A DNA stretch of 64,000 nt from Sclerotinia nivalis. Its lineage: Eukaryota; Ascomycota; Leotiomycetes; Helotiales; Sclerotiniaceae. The notes under the pieces were generated by a model. It ran no database searches. It was not told the origin of the DNA and worked only from the letters and a program-made list of their open reading frames with translations. Shown piece by piece: positions 1 through 11,460 of the stretch. The stretch is taken from positions 620,001-684,000 of the forward strand of contig JAPEIS010000014.1 in NCBI GenBank assembly GCA_029531795.1, in the 5' to 3' direction. A program made the translations under genes and the position numbers. The first letter of the stretch is position 1. Each line of letters begins with the position of its first letter.

Positions 1-1943
1 CATACCCCCATGATTTGTGGCCTTCCCATCTTCCTCTGGAACCCACTCCGTATCTTCATCTTCTACAGCGCCGAAAGAGCGCAAAACAGGATCGGTAGTT
101 GACCCAGGACCTCCCTTGCGTTGAACCGAAGACTTTCGAAACTTGGCTGGGTGTACGTTCGAAGGACTTACACTCAAGTTTTCACCATCGAAAGTAGGAC
201 GAGGTAAAACTAGTTTTGGTATAGCCACGGCGGGGATATCGGAGCCAGCGCTCAAACTATCTTCAGAACTATATCCATCACGAGAAGCAGAGGTAGCTGT
301 ATTGACATTTTGGCTGCTGTCGATACCGGATTTTCCAGAGCTCATAGCAAAATCGTGAGATGACGGGGCTTGCGAAGATGGTCTCAAATCGTTCGATAAA
401 TCTCCTCGCGATGACCTCGAGCCAAAAGTCCCCGCTCTCGTAATTCTAGCACTGGAATTAATTTTTCGGACTGAGTTTCTCAAATTCTGACTCCGAGGGT
501 TTTCGCTGGACATTCTCGTGGATGATGGTTGTTGTGAAGAGGACGGATGTGTCGTATGTGCATCTACTATTATTGTATCTTCAGAAATTGCTTCCATTCT
601 CACCACTTTGCTATTCCTGTGTTCTCGACGAAGTTCTCGAATATCTCTTTTTGTCTCGTTCAAGTGTGGAACATTCAAGTCCCAACCAAGCAGCGCTCTT
701 TCACTTGTTTTGTCACTTGGTGTTGAAGTTTCGTTTCCTATTGAATCACTATGTAGCTCAATAAATGAATCTTCTTTTGCTCGCTCGAAAGTTTCGAAGT
801 CGAAAGGACTGGTAGCTTCCTGAATATCGTTAGAGATAAAAGGTGGAGGTGACGAGGGTATTCTTCGGTTTTCCACTACGTTGATGTCTTTTTTTTCGTT
901 CCTGATTTGAGATGTACTATTTGTGTTTGTCATGGTAGTAGTGGGAGATGTTGGTGGATAATTATGTGTACCTGGAAATGTTAGTCATTTTTCCTTCCAC
1001 GTCATTCATTCACCACCACTCATATCATCCTCCTTCATCTCAATGACAATTTTTGAAGTGAGTCAATCAACATCACGCCACCCCAGCTTCTTACCTCACT
1101 CTCGACTTTCTTCCCCGACATGAATCCCAAAACCCCAAAAATCACAAAAAACTCACCAGGAATAACCCCCGCAACCAAATACGCCTTTCCCCTCAACCCA
1201 TTTCCTCCCCCTTCCCCTCTATTCCCCTCCCCACTCGCCTGTCCATACCTCCCCCTAGTAATCATACACAACTTACTATCTCTCCTCAACAACTCATCCA
1301 TACAAAACACCACACTTCCCCCAGCAGTTGGTCCACCATGTGATCCATCAGAAGCTCTCCTCAGCAAATCCCCCTCCACATGAAATATCTGCGCCCCACC
1401 AAATCTCTTCCCTTCCTCCATCGCATCCTCTACATTATCCCACAAACTAACCGCCGAAATCTTCCTCTCATTCCAAACCCCAGGTACAAAAATTGAAGAG
1501 TATGAAACTCCGCGCGCGGAAAAATGCCCTCGTACCATCCTTAGTATTTGCTTCGGGGAAGTAGGGAGAGATGTGTATGTGTTTTTTGCAGACCAGCCAT
1601 GTTCGGGGGGATTTTGGATTGGTTTTTGTATTCGATTGTTGGGTTTGGTATCGATTGCTTGGAGGGAAGTGCTGGATTTATATGAGTTGTTGTTGGGTGA
1701 TTGAGGTAGTTCGGATATCTCTCTCCAGTTTTCATCTCGATGGAGTCGATAGAAGGTATCTGGAAAGTTTTCGGGGGCCAGAGAAAGGGGGTAGTGATAG
1801 TCGGGTTTGAATTGGGTTGTTTGGGGTTGCTCGGGCTGTGAGTGGGGGTGTGGACTGTGTTCTGAGGGTGTGAAGGGTGTGCTCGGGCTCCCGTTTATAC
1901 TGCTAGTATTTGTCTGACTGGCGATCTGGGCATGGATATTCAT
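1..1943 (-). CDS. Partial gene running off the left edge: DUF7587-like domain protein with long disordered tail
   Basis: Two exons are visible on the minus strand: exon 1 1943..1157 and exon 2 971..1, still open at the window edge. The 185-bp intron has a GTGAGT donor right after ...AGVIPG, a CTAAC branch point and a TTTCCAG acceptor, and the frame closes across it. Exon 1 holds a folded region beginning near DTFYRLHRDENW, then GVSYSSIFVPGVW and ending KAYLVAGVIPG. This resembles the fungal DUF7587 layout (R-x-H start, W...A..E middle, YLV.G.IP end), a family of unknown function; the match is from memory and weak. Exon 2 is Ser/Thr/Asn-rich and low complexity. The start is uncertain: ATG 1943 is chosen because the open frame continuing upstream to 2579 reads as Arg- or His-rich translation with no clear protein character. 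Direct reading of exon 1 through the donor would add a false hydrophobic tail. Confidence 0.55.
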
Positions 1944-2378
1944 AGCTTGTACGACGGTATGGGTAGGCGTAGAAGTATCACTCTCCCAATGAACAACCCT
2001 TCTCCGTCCCCTCCACCTAAACCCAAAGCAAGCGTTAGATCTAACTCCAGGGAAACGCCACTTGCAATTAAACTTCCGAGGACGAAATTCAAAATGTACT
2101 TTTTGCGGTCGAAGAAAACGCCGAAATCGTCGCTTAGTATCAACTCTCCTCCTCTTATCCCTTGTTCTCGTCGCACCACTGAATATTCCTCGTCTAAATC
2201 TCAGCGTTGGAAATTTTCGTTTGAGGCTTTTGATGCGAAATTTTCGGCGGAGGCTGAGGTTACAGGTAGGTTTTCTGGATTTTGGGTTTAGGTTGTGGGA
2301 TTGGGATTGGAAACGGGGTTGGCGGTGTTGTTTGCGGGGGAAGGGGATGCGCATTTTGGTTTTGGGGTTTGAGGTTTG

Positions 2379-2427
2379 ATGGGTGTGGGTGTGGGTGTGG
2401 GTGTGGGTGTGGTGTGTGGTGTGTGCA
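2379..2427. repeat. (GTGTGG)n microsatellite
   Basis: Imperfect tandem GGTGTG units followed by GT-rich sequence. Read on the minus strand this yields a His-Thr repeat that is probably not translated. Confidence 0.8.
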
Positions 2428-3046
2428 AACTTGTGGATTGGATGTGATATGGTATGAAGTGCTGAGTTTGTTTTCGTCAAATGAATATCGATGTCGGTGT
2501 GTTGAATTCGCTCAGTAATGGTTGGGACTTCGGATATCTTTTCCAGTAATCTCTGTGGGATCAGAAAATAGAAAGTCAAAATGTACTCTTACTTACCACA
2601 GTAGAAACAAGAAGACAAGAAAAAAGGAAGTCCTTATGAAAATCCATCCAGATCTCCATCCATTCATTCATTTGTAACTCCCACCTCCTCTCCAGAAAGA
2701 AAATCGGATTAAATCCATATCTTCTTATTCTAGCATCCTCTTTATTCTCTGGCCTGGTATTAGAATTTCCTTACTTTTCTTCCTACATCTTTTTTCTCTT
2801 CTCTTCTCTTTCTTTCTGCTTCCCCTTCTTTTCCTTTTCCTCTCGCTTCGCTTCGCTTCACTTCTTCTGTGCAGGACTCGAAACATTAATTTCAAACACC
2901 ACAACAACAATACAACAAAACCATCCAAACAAACTTCCACTTTCTTCAAACTAGCTGGCTCGCTTACTGGTTTGCTGGCTAGAATACGAAACAAACATAC
3001 AATCAATCGATCAATCGATCAGTCAATCAAACAAAAGGATTTCTCT

Positions 3047-3093
3047 CTTTTCCTTTCCTTTCCTTTCCTTTCCTTTCCTTTCCTTTCCTTTCC
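3047..3093. repeat. (TTTCC)n microsatellite
   Basis: About nine uninterrupted TTTCC units in the intergenic region upstream of the acidic orphan gene. Confidence 0.9.
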
Positions 3094-4001
3094 AAATGAT
3101 TCATTACCTCGTTCCCTCAAAATCCATAATTCCAGAATCCCAAAATTCCATAAGAAACTTCTACTTATTTACACATCTCTGCTTATATCATTTCTATTCA
3201 TTAGGAATCTTAGATGTAGAAATAAATACATTGATATCAAAGACCTGGCCTATTTCATTATGGACCTTAGAAAGAATCCTGTGAAGACTCTTGCAAAGAT
3301 GAAGCTGAATGGATATGGAGATTCCTTTTGTGAATATGAATAAGAATAAAAATAAAAATAAAAATAGATATCAAACCACCATAAGATCTCCTTCCCCCTT
3401 CCTCCCTCCCCTTTCTTATACAAATATCGATATCAATATCCATATCGATATCAAAGATTCCATTTCCATCACCTAGAAATTCTCAAGAGAAACTAAAGGG
3501 AGATTAAAGAGAAATTAAAACATAGGATTCTTTGATAAGATTTTTTGGGTTTGTAGATATTGTATTATATTCCAGTTTATTGTATTTTATTATTTTGTTT
3601 TATAGAGTTAAAATAAAGATAATGAGATGGAGATGATGAAAAAAATAAATGAATGAAATAGGTGACTGAAAAAGTATCTTTGACTTCAAAGTTATTATTT
3701 GGTTTTATGATTTCCTTTGAGAATCATGGAAAATCAATAAAGTGATCTATTATTCTCTCATCCTCTTTCACCTACTTTCATACTCATTCACCCCCTTATG
3801 TGATATATCCTATATATACAGATAATATCCACTGTACACTGTATACCCAGCTTTAAATTCAATCTAATTCAATCCCCTTCTCCAATCATCGTCCCACTCT
3901 CATTTCCTCCAGCCATATTACTTACGATTACGAGTACCTTTACATCCAAATCCAAATCAAAACCCCTACTCAAACCCCTACTCATCACCCACCCATCCAA
4001 A

Positions 4002-5957
4002 ATGCCCGAAATAAACAAGTCAATCGATCCAAACGAGCATCATAACCAAATTAGTACATCCCCTATCCCCCATACCCCCGATTCCTCCAATCCCGAACTT
4101 CTCGCTTCTGTACCAGCTACACAGAGGGAGTCTGATTCTCCTCTCTACCTTCAAGCGCGTCTTACGTCTCCTACCCCTCAATCCTATGTATCCCATACAT
4201 CCCGTTCATCCTCCCAACCCTCCAACCCCTCACCTTTCCCACCACAATCTCATTATCCCCCCAGACCTCACACACACACACCAACCCCCGTTTCATCCCC
4301 CAGAGACTCATCTCCGAAAATCCCTTCTCCAAAAGAAGAATTCCCCTTCTCCTCCTGCGCCATCTCATCAACCCAAACCCCACTAAACCCCTCAACCCAA
4401 GCGCAAACGCAAAACTCCCCAGAAACAATCTCCTTCCAATTATGGGCCATTAATATACAAGAAGCAAATTCAGTTCAAGATTGTGGGTTTGTGGAATTTA
4501 GAGTTGAGGATTTGGTGGATGTGAGTTTTGAGTTTTTGAGGAAGAGGGTGAGTGAGAGGGTTGAGAGGGTGGTTTGTGGAGATAGGGAGGGGGAGGAAAA
4601 GGATGAGGAGGATGGGAAGATAAGTGAGGATGATGGTGAGGATGATGGAGAGGATGGGGATGAGGATGGGGAAGAGGAAGGGGATGAGGATGGGGAAGAG
4701 GAAGAGGAACAGAATAAAGATATCCCATTCCGAGGAAGAACAAAACTTTGGACGACGGCCAGAAGGGAGGTAGAAGTAGAAATCACAAGTACGGTCCCGA
4801 ATTATCCATTTAATCCAGCAGACGAGAGTCCCCGATCTCGACGAAGAAGAATGGATTCTATAAGACGACCTATGCGGAATAATAGCGAGAATGAGATTAG
4901 TATCGATGCTAGGAGTTTCGGGGTAAGGGATGTGGGAAGTATGAGAAGAAGAAGAAGTGAAAGAGAGAGGAGAAAAGGGTGGGATTTTGAAATTTATGAG
5001 GATGTTGTTGAGAGGGGGGGAGATGAATCCGTGGAGATGAGGGGGATAAGTGAGATGAGGGGGTTGTGGGAGAGGGGTGAGGGTAGGGAGCAGACAGTTT
5101 ATAGGGGGGAGAATAAAGAGAATGAAGGGATTGGGGGTAATGGGGTGGCTGTAGGGGTTAATGGAGGGGATGGTGGTGGGAGTGGAGAGGATGAGGATGG
5201 CGAAGAGGGTGAGGGTACTGGGGAGAATGGAGTTAATGAGGATGGGACAAGTGGTGAGAGTGAGGACGGCGAGGGGAATGAGGATAGAGAGGAGAATGAG
5301 AACATTGAGGAGAATGAGAACAGCCACGGAAATGAGGATACCCCAGAACCCCAGTCCAACCAACCCAGTATCTCAACTGAACCCAGAATCTCAACTGAAC
5401 CCAGCATCTCAACCGAGACAATGGAGATCCTTCAACAAAACCAAACAACGATCTCCGATCCTTCCAACCCTCCCAACCCCACACCCCCCAGAACCCCCCA
5501 AAATCCTTCGTCCCAGTCGTCCAAAGCTCAAGAATGCCACCTCACGTCCCTTTCCATCCACTGGAACCCCTTCTTTATCCCCACCGAATACATCGATAGA
5601 TCCCATTCTATGCGTTTACTTTCTTCAAAAAGAGCTCCTCCTCCTCCTTTAACATTCAAAGGAATTGTAGACGACGAAGTCGAAATTGCTGGAGGAGATA
5701 GAGGAGAAGGAGATAGACGGGAAGAGAAAGAGGCGGAAGAGAAAGAGGAAGAACAAAAAGAAATCAAAGTAACAGAAATCACCCCCGGATTTCCAACACG
5801 TGAGAAATTTGCTGAAGAAGGGAGTTGGCAATCGGGGGAAGGAAATGAGGATGAGAATGAGAATGAGGAGGGAATAGAGGAATTATTGAGATTTTTGATA
5901 CAGAGAGGAGGAAGGGATGAGTTGATTGCGGAGTATTTTCTTTTAAGGGGAGATTGA
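4002..5957 (+). CDS. Acidic, low-complexity orphan protein (651 aa)
   Basis: A single long open frame with no recognisable domain. Residues 1-145 are Ser/Pro/Thr/His-rich. A short more regular part (about 146-180, around QLWAINIQEAN) follows, then a Glu/Asp/Gly run (about 196-240), a basic Arg-rich patch (about 280-335), a second long Gly/Glu/Asp run (about 380-450), three SISTEP-like repeats near residues 455-475, and a charged C-terminus ending in a possible helix (EELLRFLIQRGG). The composition predicts disorder throughout. Base composition flips abruptly inside the frame: C-rich and G-poor to about 4460, G-rich and C-poor to about 5340, C-rich to about 5600, then G-rich again. Opposite-strand open frames in the same place are by-products of this bias. 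A lineage-specific protein or a spurious long frame are both possible. Confidence 0.5.
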   Translation: MPEINKSIDPNEHHNQISTSPIPHTPDSSNPELLASVPATQRESDSPLYLQARLTSPTPQSYVSHTSRSSSQPSNPSPFPPQSHYPPRPHTHTPTPVSSPRDSSPKIPSPKEEFPFSSCAISSTQTPLNPSTQAQTQNSPETISFQLWAINIQEANSVQDCGFVEFRVEDLVDVSFEFLRKRVSERVERVVCGDREGEEKDEEDGKISEDDGEDDGEDGDEDGEEEGDEDGEEEEEQNKDIPFRGRTKLWTTARREVEVEITSTVPNYPFNPADESPRSRRRRMDSIRRPMRNNSENEISIDARSFGVRDVGSMRRRRSERERRKGWDFEIYEDVVERGGDESVEMRGISEMRGLWERGEGREQTVYRGENKENEGIGGNGVAVGVNGGDGGGSGEDEDGEEGEGTGENGVNEDGTSGESEDGEGNEDREENENIEENENSHGNEDTPEPQSNQPSISTEPRISTEPSISTETMEILQQNQTTISDPSNPPNPTPPRTPQNPSSQSSKAQECHLTSLSIHWNPFFIPTEYIDRSHSMRLLSSKRAPPPPLTFKGIVDDEVEIAGGDRGEGDRREEKEAEEKEEEQKEIKVTEITPGFPTREKFAEEGSWQSGEGNEDENENEEGIEELLRFLIQRGGRDELIAEYFLLRGD

Positions 5958-8900
5958 AGGATGAGGTGATTGTGGGGTGTTTCCTCTTGTCGGATTTATG
6001 GAGTTTAGGTAGAATGCGAGGAAAGGATTTGATTAGGAACTTTTGGCTTTTTTGATGCCTTTTTGAGGTTATTGGTATGACCTTTGTGACGTTGAAAGAT
6101 GTGCAGCGAAGTGCTTAATATAGATAGTAGTTAAGCCAGATTATGTTAGTTGAAATATACATGAATTCTGAATTTATGAGGTTCATTATTCCTCCATAAT
6201 ATTTCTTACTATTTCATACTCATCAGCGCGTGTACTAGGAAGGGGAATCAAGTGTTTGTAGAAGAGGACTTATTGATTACCAGAAAATTATCTATGTGGG
6301 CAGGTTAAAGACTGAACTGCTGAGACTGAAAAGATGAATAGCCAATCAAAGGTTATACTAGATGTATGAAGAACCTCTCATTCCGTTTGAATGCTATACT
6401 TATTGAAACAAAAAGTACATAAATTACAAGGTAAACAACATACATAGCAAAAGAACATCAGAAGAAAGTGAAGCTTAATGCCATCACGGTTTTATATTCA
6501 ACGCGGCACTTTCATTGGCCAACAATCACTTCAAAGCAACCAACTGTCCTACCCGAAATAAGTCATGAAAATGGTCCTTATTCCCAATCGATGAAATTTT
6601 CAATCGTTATCCCACAGAACTGAATGGAGGGAGGAATGTCGAGCGAACAATTTTTAAGACATGCAACAAAACGAAAATTGGTAAAATTTCACCGCTTTTT
6701 GGCAGAATGATGTTAATATCACGATGAGCTCCAACAGCATTTCTGATAGAATGTTATTGTTCTAAGTAGATTGCGAAATATTGATAAATGTATAAGGGAC
6801 AGGAAGAGCGGATACTACATAGCATATGAAAAGGTAATTCATACAAAAAAGATATGCCAGTAATACGGATGGAATCATGGAAATAGACTTCAACCAGACA
6901 AGTTCATCATGAGCAGCAAGTACCGGGTTGAAATTAACACGAAACCTAAAACGGAAAGGCCGGCTTGAAGTCTAAAAGAAATAAATTTGAAGCTATCTAC
7001 CCAAGCTATGTTGTGTAACTTGTGTTGAGCTGGCGAAGTAAATCAACATGGGCCAAATGAGGAAGATGTGAAAAGTCGATGACTAAATTGCACTTTTAGA
7101 ATGATCACAATATATAGAATCTGATAGATATGGTTTGATATCTTAACTTTCTACTCAAATCAATAAGGCTAGAAAATCTTGTTATTTTCTGGTGAACTAA
7201 TCACAGTACAGCTACTATAGATGATATAGCAAAAGCTAAATAAGGATGACGAGCCGGGATATCCTATATATCGAATAGAGATTGGACGAGTATAAAAGTG
7301 AATAATCAAGAACAACCGATCTCAAAAAGTGAAAGGGATCGCGAATGATTTTGAAGATATTAGGGGCAAGAAGATAGACGTCGTTTGAATGTCTAATAAG
7401 TGGGCGTGCACATTAGACCCCGTCAGCGATGTGATCGGAAAAGCCTAAAGCACTTGCTCTAGAATCTCTTCTGTCTAATCATTAAGACAGAGACTAATGA
7501 GAAGTTTGGAAGGAAAAGCCTGGCTGGACCTATTCTTCTGCATTCATCGAAATACCCCTTGCTCGACGCATCATTCTGTACAACGTTACAGTGGCAAACC
7601 TTCACATCCTAAATGTAATAAGATATCTCTTCCCGGGCAGGCGGCTGAAACGGGATACCAACACGAGCATCTCAAAGGATCATCACTGATATCTTGCCTG
7701 TACTTTCGGAATCATGAAATGGCTTGTAGCATCAACGGACCGTAAACCAAACCAGGTAAAGTTGATATCGGTTTGTACACCCCGAAGCTTTTTCGCAAAT
7801 GCGTGAGTTGCCATATCACTTGAACATCATAGACACCAAACGTTCCGAAAGGACCGACTTCCCCTTGCATTGCTTTCTTTTGGAAAAGAATAGGAAGAAA
7901 ACCTTACCATTCATTGGTTGACTGCATGAGAGATTTTCCCCCCTACAGTAGTAAGAAAAGTTTCCCCAGTCCTTCCCCGCTGAACTAATCATGCATGATT
8001 GCCGCATGCAGGTACAACAAATTATACATTTGAACAAATTCGATTAAAAAAAGATGTTTTCTCGTTTGTGTCTCGGGATATTGTGAAGAAAATTTCCCAT
8101 GTCTAATTGCAATGAATACAACCAAATTTCTGATTGAGAATTGAGGATGCGTCTAGAAGATGGAATTCCATTGTAATTCATGATGAAGGAAGTAAAGATT
8201 TAAACTTACCTGTCATTCAATCAGTCCCTTGCCGCTTGATTTCCACCATCACCCCGGATTTTGTTTGTGATGTATGGGATCCAGGATATGATTTGCAGAC
8301 ATCTGTGGTGTAACGCTTATGAAAGATGTTGGTGGGGGAATTGATAACATAACGGGATGATATTAATGCAAGGTTAATGCGGAAAGAGCTGCATTGTTGT
8401 TCTTGCTGTAATTGCTATGGTTGTTTTTTTGTAAAAGAGACTTTGTTGTTCATAAAAGCCCAAGAGAATTTGGCCAAGGATTGTTTGCATGGGCAACACC
8501 GAGGTATTACTCGCTAGGAAGTTGGAACAAGACGGGAAAAGAATTATTTCTCCACCCACTCCTAAACTTTGGGACATTGATTTCTTGGTGAGTGGAGATG
8601 AGTTGGCGAGCATCGATCGATAACAGGAATCCATCTCTTCGTTAGTTTCTCTCCTTATTTCTTCCGGCCTTTATCCTGCTGACACTTTTCCTACTTTCTG
8701 ATCATTGATATTGATCTGGTACGCATTAGCGCTTTTCTAGTTGCCGGTAGAAGTAAGATTACCCCTGACGCTACTGTGTGTCCGAAGAAGAGCTTCCCGA
8801 GCAGTTGAATGAATGAATGAATGAATGAATGAATTACCTAGGTACTGTTGGATGAAAGCATAAAATTCTTTCGAATCAATGGCATCAATATTCATAAGAT

Positions 8901-9775
8901 AATTTAATCTTATTCCTCTTGATCATGAGGTCAGATATGATATATTTATGTAAAGTCAATTATTCTCTTACTTGTCACTCATTCATCAGGGGAAAGGGAA
9001 ATGCTTGTGAATCAGATGAAATATGATAAGATTCTGAATAACCATTTTCTCTCTTTCTCTCTTTCTCTCCTCTTTCATCAAAGGGGATTCTTATTTAACG
9101 TCCTTTCTTTTACTTCTTCTTTTTGCCCACCCAACCCTGTTAGTCTGTTTGTTAGTGTCAGTGTTGCCAAGTAAACACCCTAAGCTATAACAGTTTGTCT
9201 GATCTTTTGGAAATCAATTACTGGGTCCCCAATTACTAGGTATGATCTACATCGTATCTTAATTAGTCTTTTCCGTAAATTAATTTTCGCTTTGGTCCAA
9301 TCATATTTGATTTGTACCTGCATCTTTTGAATATAATCTAAGCTCAATACGATATTAGTAAATTCTCAAAATGGACAGAGCACTTTCCTACATAGCAAGG
9401 TTGTTAAAGTTGTTAAAGTTGCATGGTCTAGACGTGGGTAATGATCCGCTTTCACGGCACTCGGTATAAGATCCGCAATCACCCCCAAAGTCATCATAAT
9501 CTCTTCTTTCTTCACCCTCTCATTCACTCCAAACCACATTCACTTTCTAAACCTTTTGCTTCACTGCAGTAATACCCGACTTTTGGTCAATTACATTCGT
9601 TCGTCGTACAGATAAATAAATCAACTTCAACTTCAGCACAAAAACAATAACACCTCGACAACTCTACAACTCTACACATCCAATCTATCAATCTTCCAAC
9701 TCCCATCTTCGGAATATCAACTCGATTACTTTTAAAGTACATAGTACATAATAATACCAATCTAAATCCTTCAAT
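5958..9775. other. 3.8-kb gene-free, AT-rich stretch
   Basis: Only short unsupported open frames occur (the longest about 86 codons). I see no transposase, reverse transcriptase, terminal repeats, tRNA or spliced gene. There is a short (GAAT)n run at 8805-8834, CT-rich sequence at 9045-9080 and AT-rich stretches throughout. The last few hundred bases are CT/AC-rich and probably include the promoter and 5' UTR of the cell-wall gene at 9776. Confidence 0.5.
8805..8834. repeat. (GAAT)n microsatellite
   Basis: About seven GAAT units in a row in the intergenic stretch. Confidence 0.9.
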
Positions 9776-10514
9776 ATGCAATTCTCAACCGTCGCAATTA
9801 TCTCTGCTCTCGCAGCCTCCGTTTCAGCAACCGGAAACTCCAGTGCTCCAGGAAACTCCACCATGCCTGTTGTCTGGGTTACTGATGTTGTTACTGCATT
9901 CACCACTGTCTGCCCAATGGCCACCACTCTCTCCTTCAATGGTGTAACTTACACTGCCACCGAGGTAATTATCCCTATACGAAACATCAAAAAAGGGTAG
10001 TTCGTGTGGTCGATTCACAAAAGATAAGCCACACGACTACAAAACTTTGAGTTTCAAGATTGGGTTACTTGAGCACAAAAACTAATACGCTTCACAGAGT
10101 GAGACCGTCACCATTACCAACTGCCCATGTACAGTCTCCAGGCCAGTTTATACCACCTCTTCCGTCATCTGCAACAGCTGGTATGTATCAACAAACTACA
10201 CCAAACCAAATCGCACAAAACTAACATTTTCTAGCTCTGCCGCTCCAACTGCCCCAGCCAGCTCTGCTCCAGTCATCTCCGGCCCAGCCTACGGTAACAG
10301 CACTGCTCCAGCACCAACCACTGCTCCAGCACCAACCACTGCCGTTACCGGCGCGGGATCCGTCGGAACCACCGCACCATCCGAACCATCCGCACCATCC
10401 GCTTCCCCCAGCGGACCACTCACCGTCAATACCAACAACGGAAACCGTGCTATGGCACTCTCCGGTGCCAGCATTGGTGGTTTCCTTGCCGCCGCTGCTG
10501 CTTTCATCTTGTAA
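9776..10514 (+). CDS. GPI-anchored cell-wall protein, Sed1/ccg-6-like
   Basis: Three exons, 9776..9964, 10098..10180 and 10235..10514, give 183 aa. Residues 1-18 form a signal peptide (MQFSTVAIISALAASVSA). A conserved Cys module follows, with VTAFTTVCP, FNGVTYTATE, VTITNCPCT and a C-x2-C pair at the exon 2/3 junction. This CP...NG.TYT.T...TITNCPCT signature is that of the Sed1 / Neurospora clock-controlled-6 group of structural cell-wall proteins. The rest is Ala/Pro/Ser/Thr-rich with APAPTT repeats, suited to O-glycosylation, and ends in a hydrophobic tail (GGFLAAAAAFIL) fitting GPI-anchor addition. Codons are strongly biased to C-ending forms, suggesting high expression. Function is inferred from family resemblance; exon phases close perfectly. 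Confidence 0.85.
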
Positions 10515-11183
10515 GCTTGCTTCAACTGAAAAGCATCCACAATGCATCTTTTTTCCCGCATAGTCACGAACATACGAAAATATTTCTTCCTGAGATATAT
10601 AATCCAATTCATGGCCTGCTTCTGGGATCAAAAACATGCATTGTGGAAACCGGGGATTGGGGTTGGGGAAATGTAAAGATTTATTAGGTAGTGCGAATCA
10701 ATGGGTACAAATATAGTTCAAATTGGTTTAATGGGGGTAGGGGGGTTCAAATACTCATGACGATGGTGTTTTACTTTACACTTTACTACATACATGTGAG
10801 ATAGGAAGGGAAAGCAAAGGAAAGGAATGGAATGGGATGGTTCTTTTTTTTTTAATAATTTATGACAAGTTTTTTTTTTTCTCGTGAGAGCTCGTGAGAG
10901 GAGAATACATATTATAAGATTACTATACTACATTACCTTTCCTTTCCTTTCTCTGTATTTGATCGTGTTGTGTGATTGTGCTGGCTGTAGAGAATAGGTA
11001 ATTGTCCTTATCTGAATTGGTGTTGCGTGATGATGAGTAAAGGGTATTGAGTGATTATTGTTGATTTGCTTGCTAGGTACCTGTAATCGTATCGTACAAT
11101 ATTATATCATATCATATCCTATCCTATCCTATATCTACCTACAAGTATTAATTAACAGACAGACGGATCAAATGAGATAGAAG

Positions 11184-11396
11184 GAAAAGAAAAAGAAAAG
11201 AAAAGAAAAGAAAAGAAAAGAAAAGAAAAGAAAAGAAAAGAAAAGAAAAGAAAAGAAAAGAAAAGAAAAGAAAAGAAAAGAAAAGAAAAGAAAAGAAAAG
11301 AAAAGAAAAGAAAAGAAAAGAAAAGAAAAGAAAAGAAAAGAAAAGAAAAGAAAAGAAAAGAAAAGAAAAGAAAAGAAAAGAAAAGAAAAGAAAAGA
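11184..11396. repeat. (AAAAG)n pentanucleotide array, about 41 units
   Basis: About 210 bp of nearly perfect AAAAG repeats, by far the longest simple repeat in the window. On the minus strand it opens two Phe/Ser/Leu repeat frames, which are artefacts of a 5-bp unit cycling through all frames. Confidence 0.97.
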
Positions 11397-11460
11397 ATTC
11401 AAAATAATTCAAAATAATTCAAAATAATTCAAAATAATTCAAAATAATTCAAAATAATTC
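11397..11460. repeat. (AAAATAATTC)6 decamer array
   Basis: Six identical 10-bp units (11401-11460) directly abut the AAAAG array. The unit looks like two diverged AAAAG-like pentamers, so it may have arisen from the neighbouring array. Confidence 0.95.

Larger units (their letters stand above)
1944..4001. other. Intergenic, low-complexity, C/T-tract rich
   Basis: No supported gene. The stretch holds the GTGTGG repeat, CT-rich tracts around 2770-2860, a (TTTCC)n run, AAAAATA repeats near 3340-3365 and AT-rich sequence. A TATATATA block at about 3811-3818 and CT-rich sequence before 4002 could belong to the promoter of the downstream orphan; this is inference. Confidence 0.5.

Noticed and set aside
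1035..2579. Single 514-codon frame on the minus strand
   Set aside because: Upper half reads as His/Thr and Arg-rich bias and the lower end runs through a perfect GTGAGT donor; only the middle is kept, as exon 1 of the left-edge gene.
4470..5363. 297-codon minus-strand frame of Leu/Ile/Pro/Ser, resembling a membrane protein
   Set aside because: It is the complement of the G-rich acidic block of the orphan; hydrophobicity is a by-product of strand composition.
8374..8634. 86-codon minus-strand frame in the gene desert
   Set aside because: No domain, poor codon character, no neighbouring exons.
5958..9775. RIP-mutated transposon
   Set aside because: No terminal repeats, no degraded transposase or reverse-transcriptase motifs, and composition is not extreme enough by eye; dinucleotide indices would be needed.
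11148..11412. Two minus-strand frames of repeated FFSFL
   Set aside because: A 5-bp repeat with no stop is open in all frames; no gene evidence.
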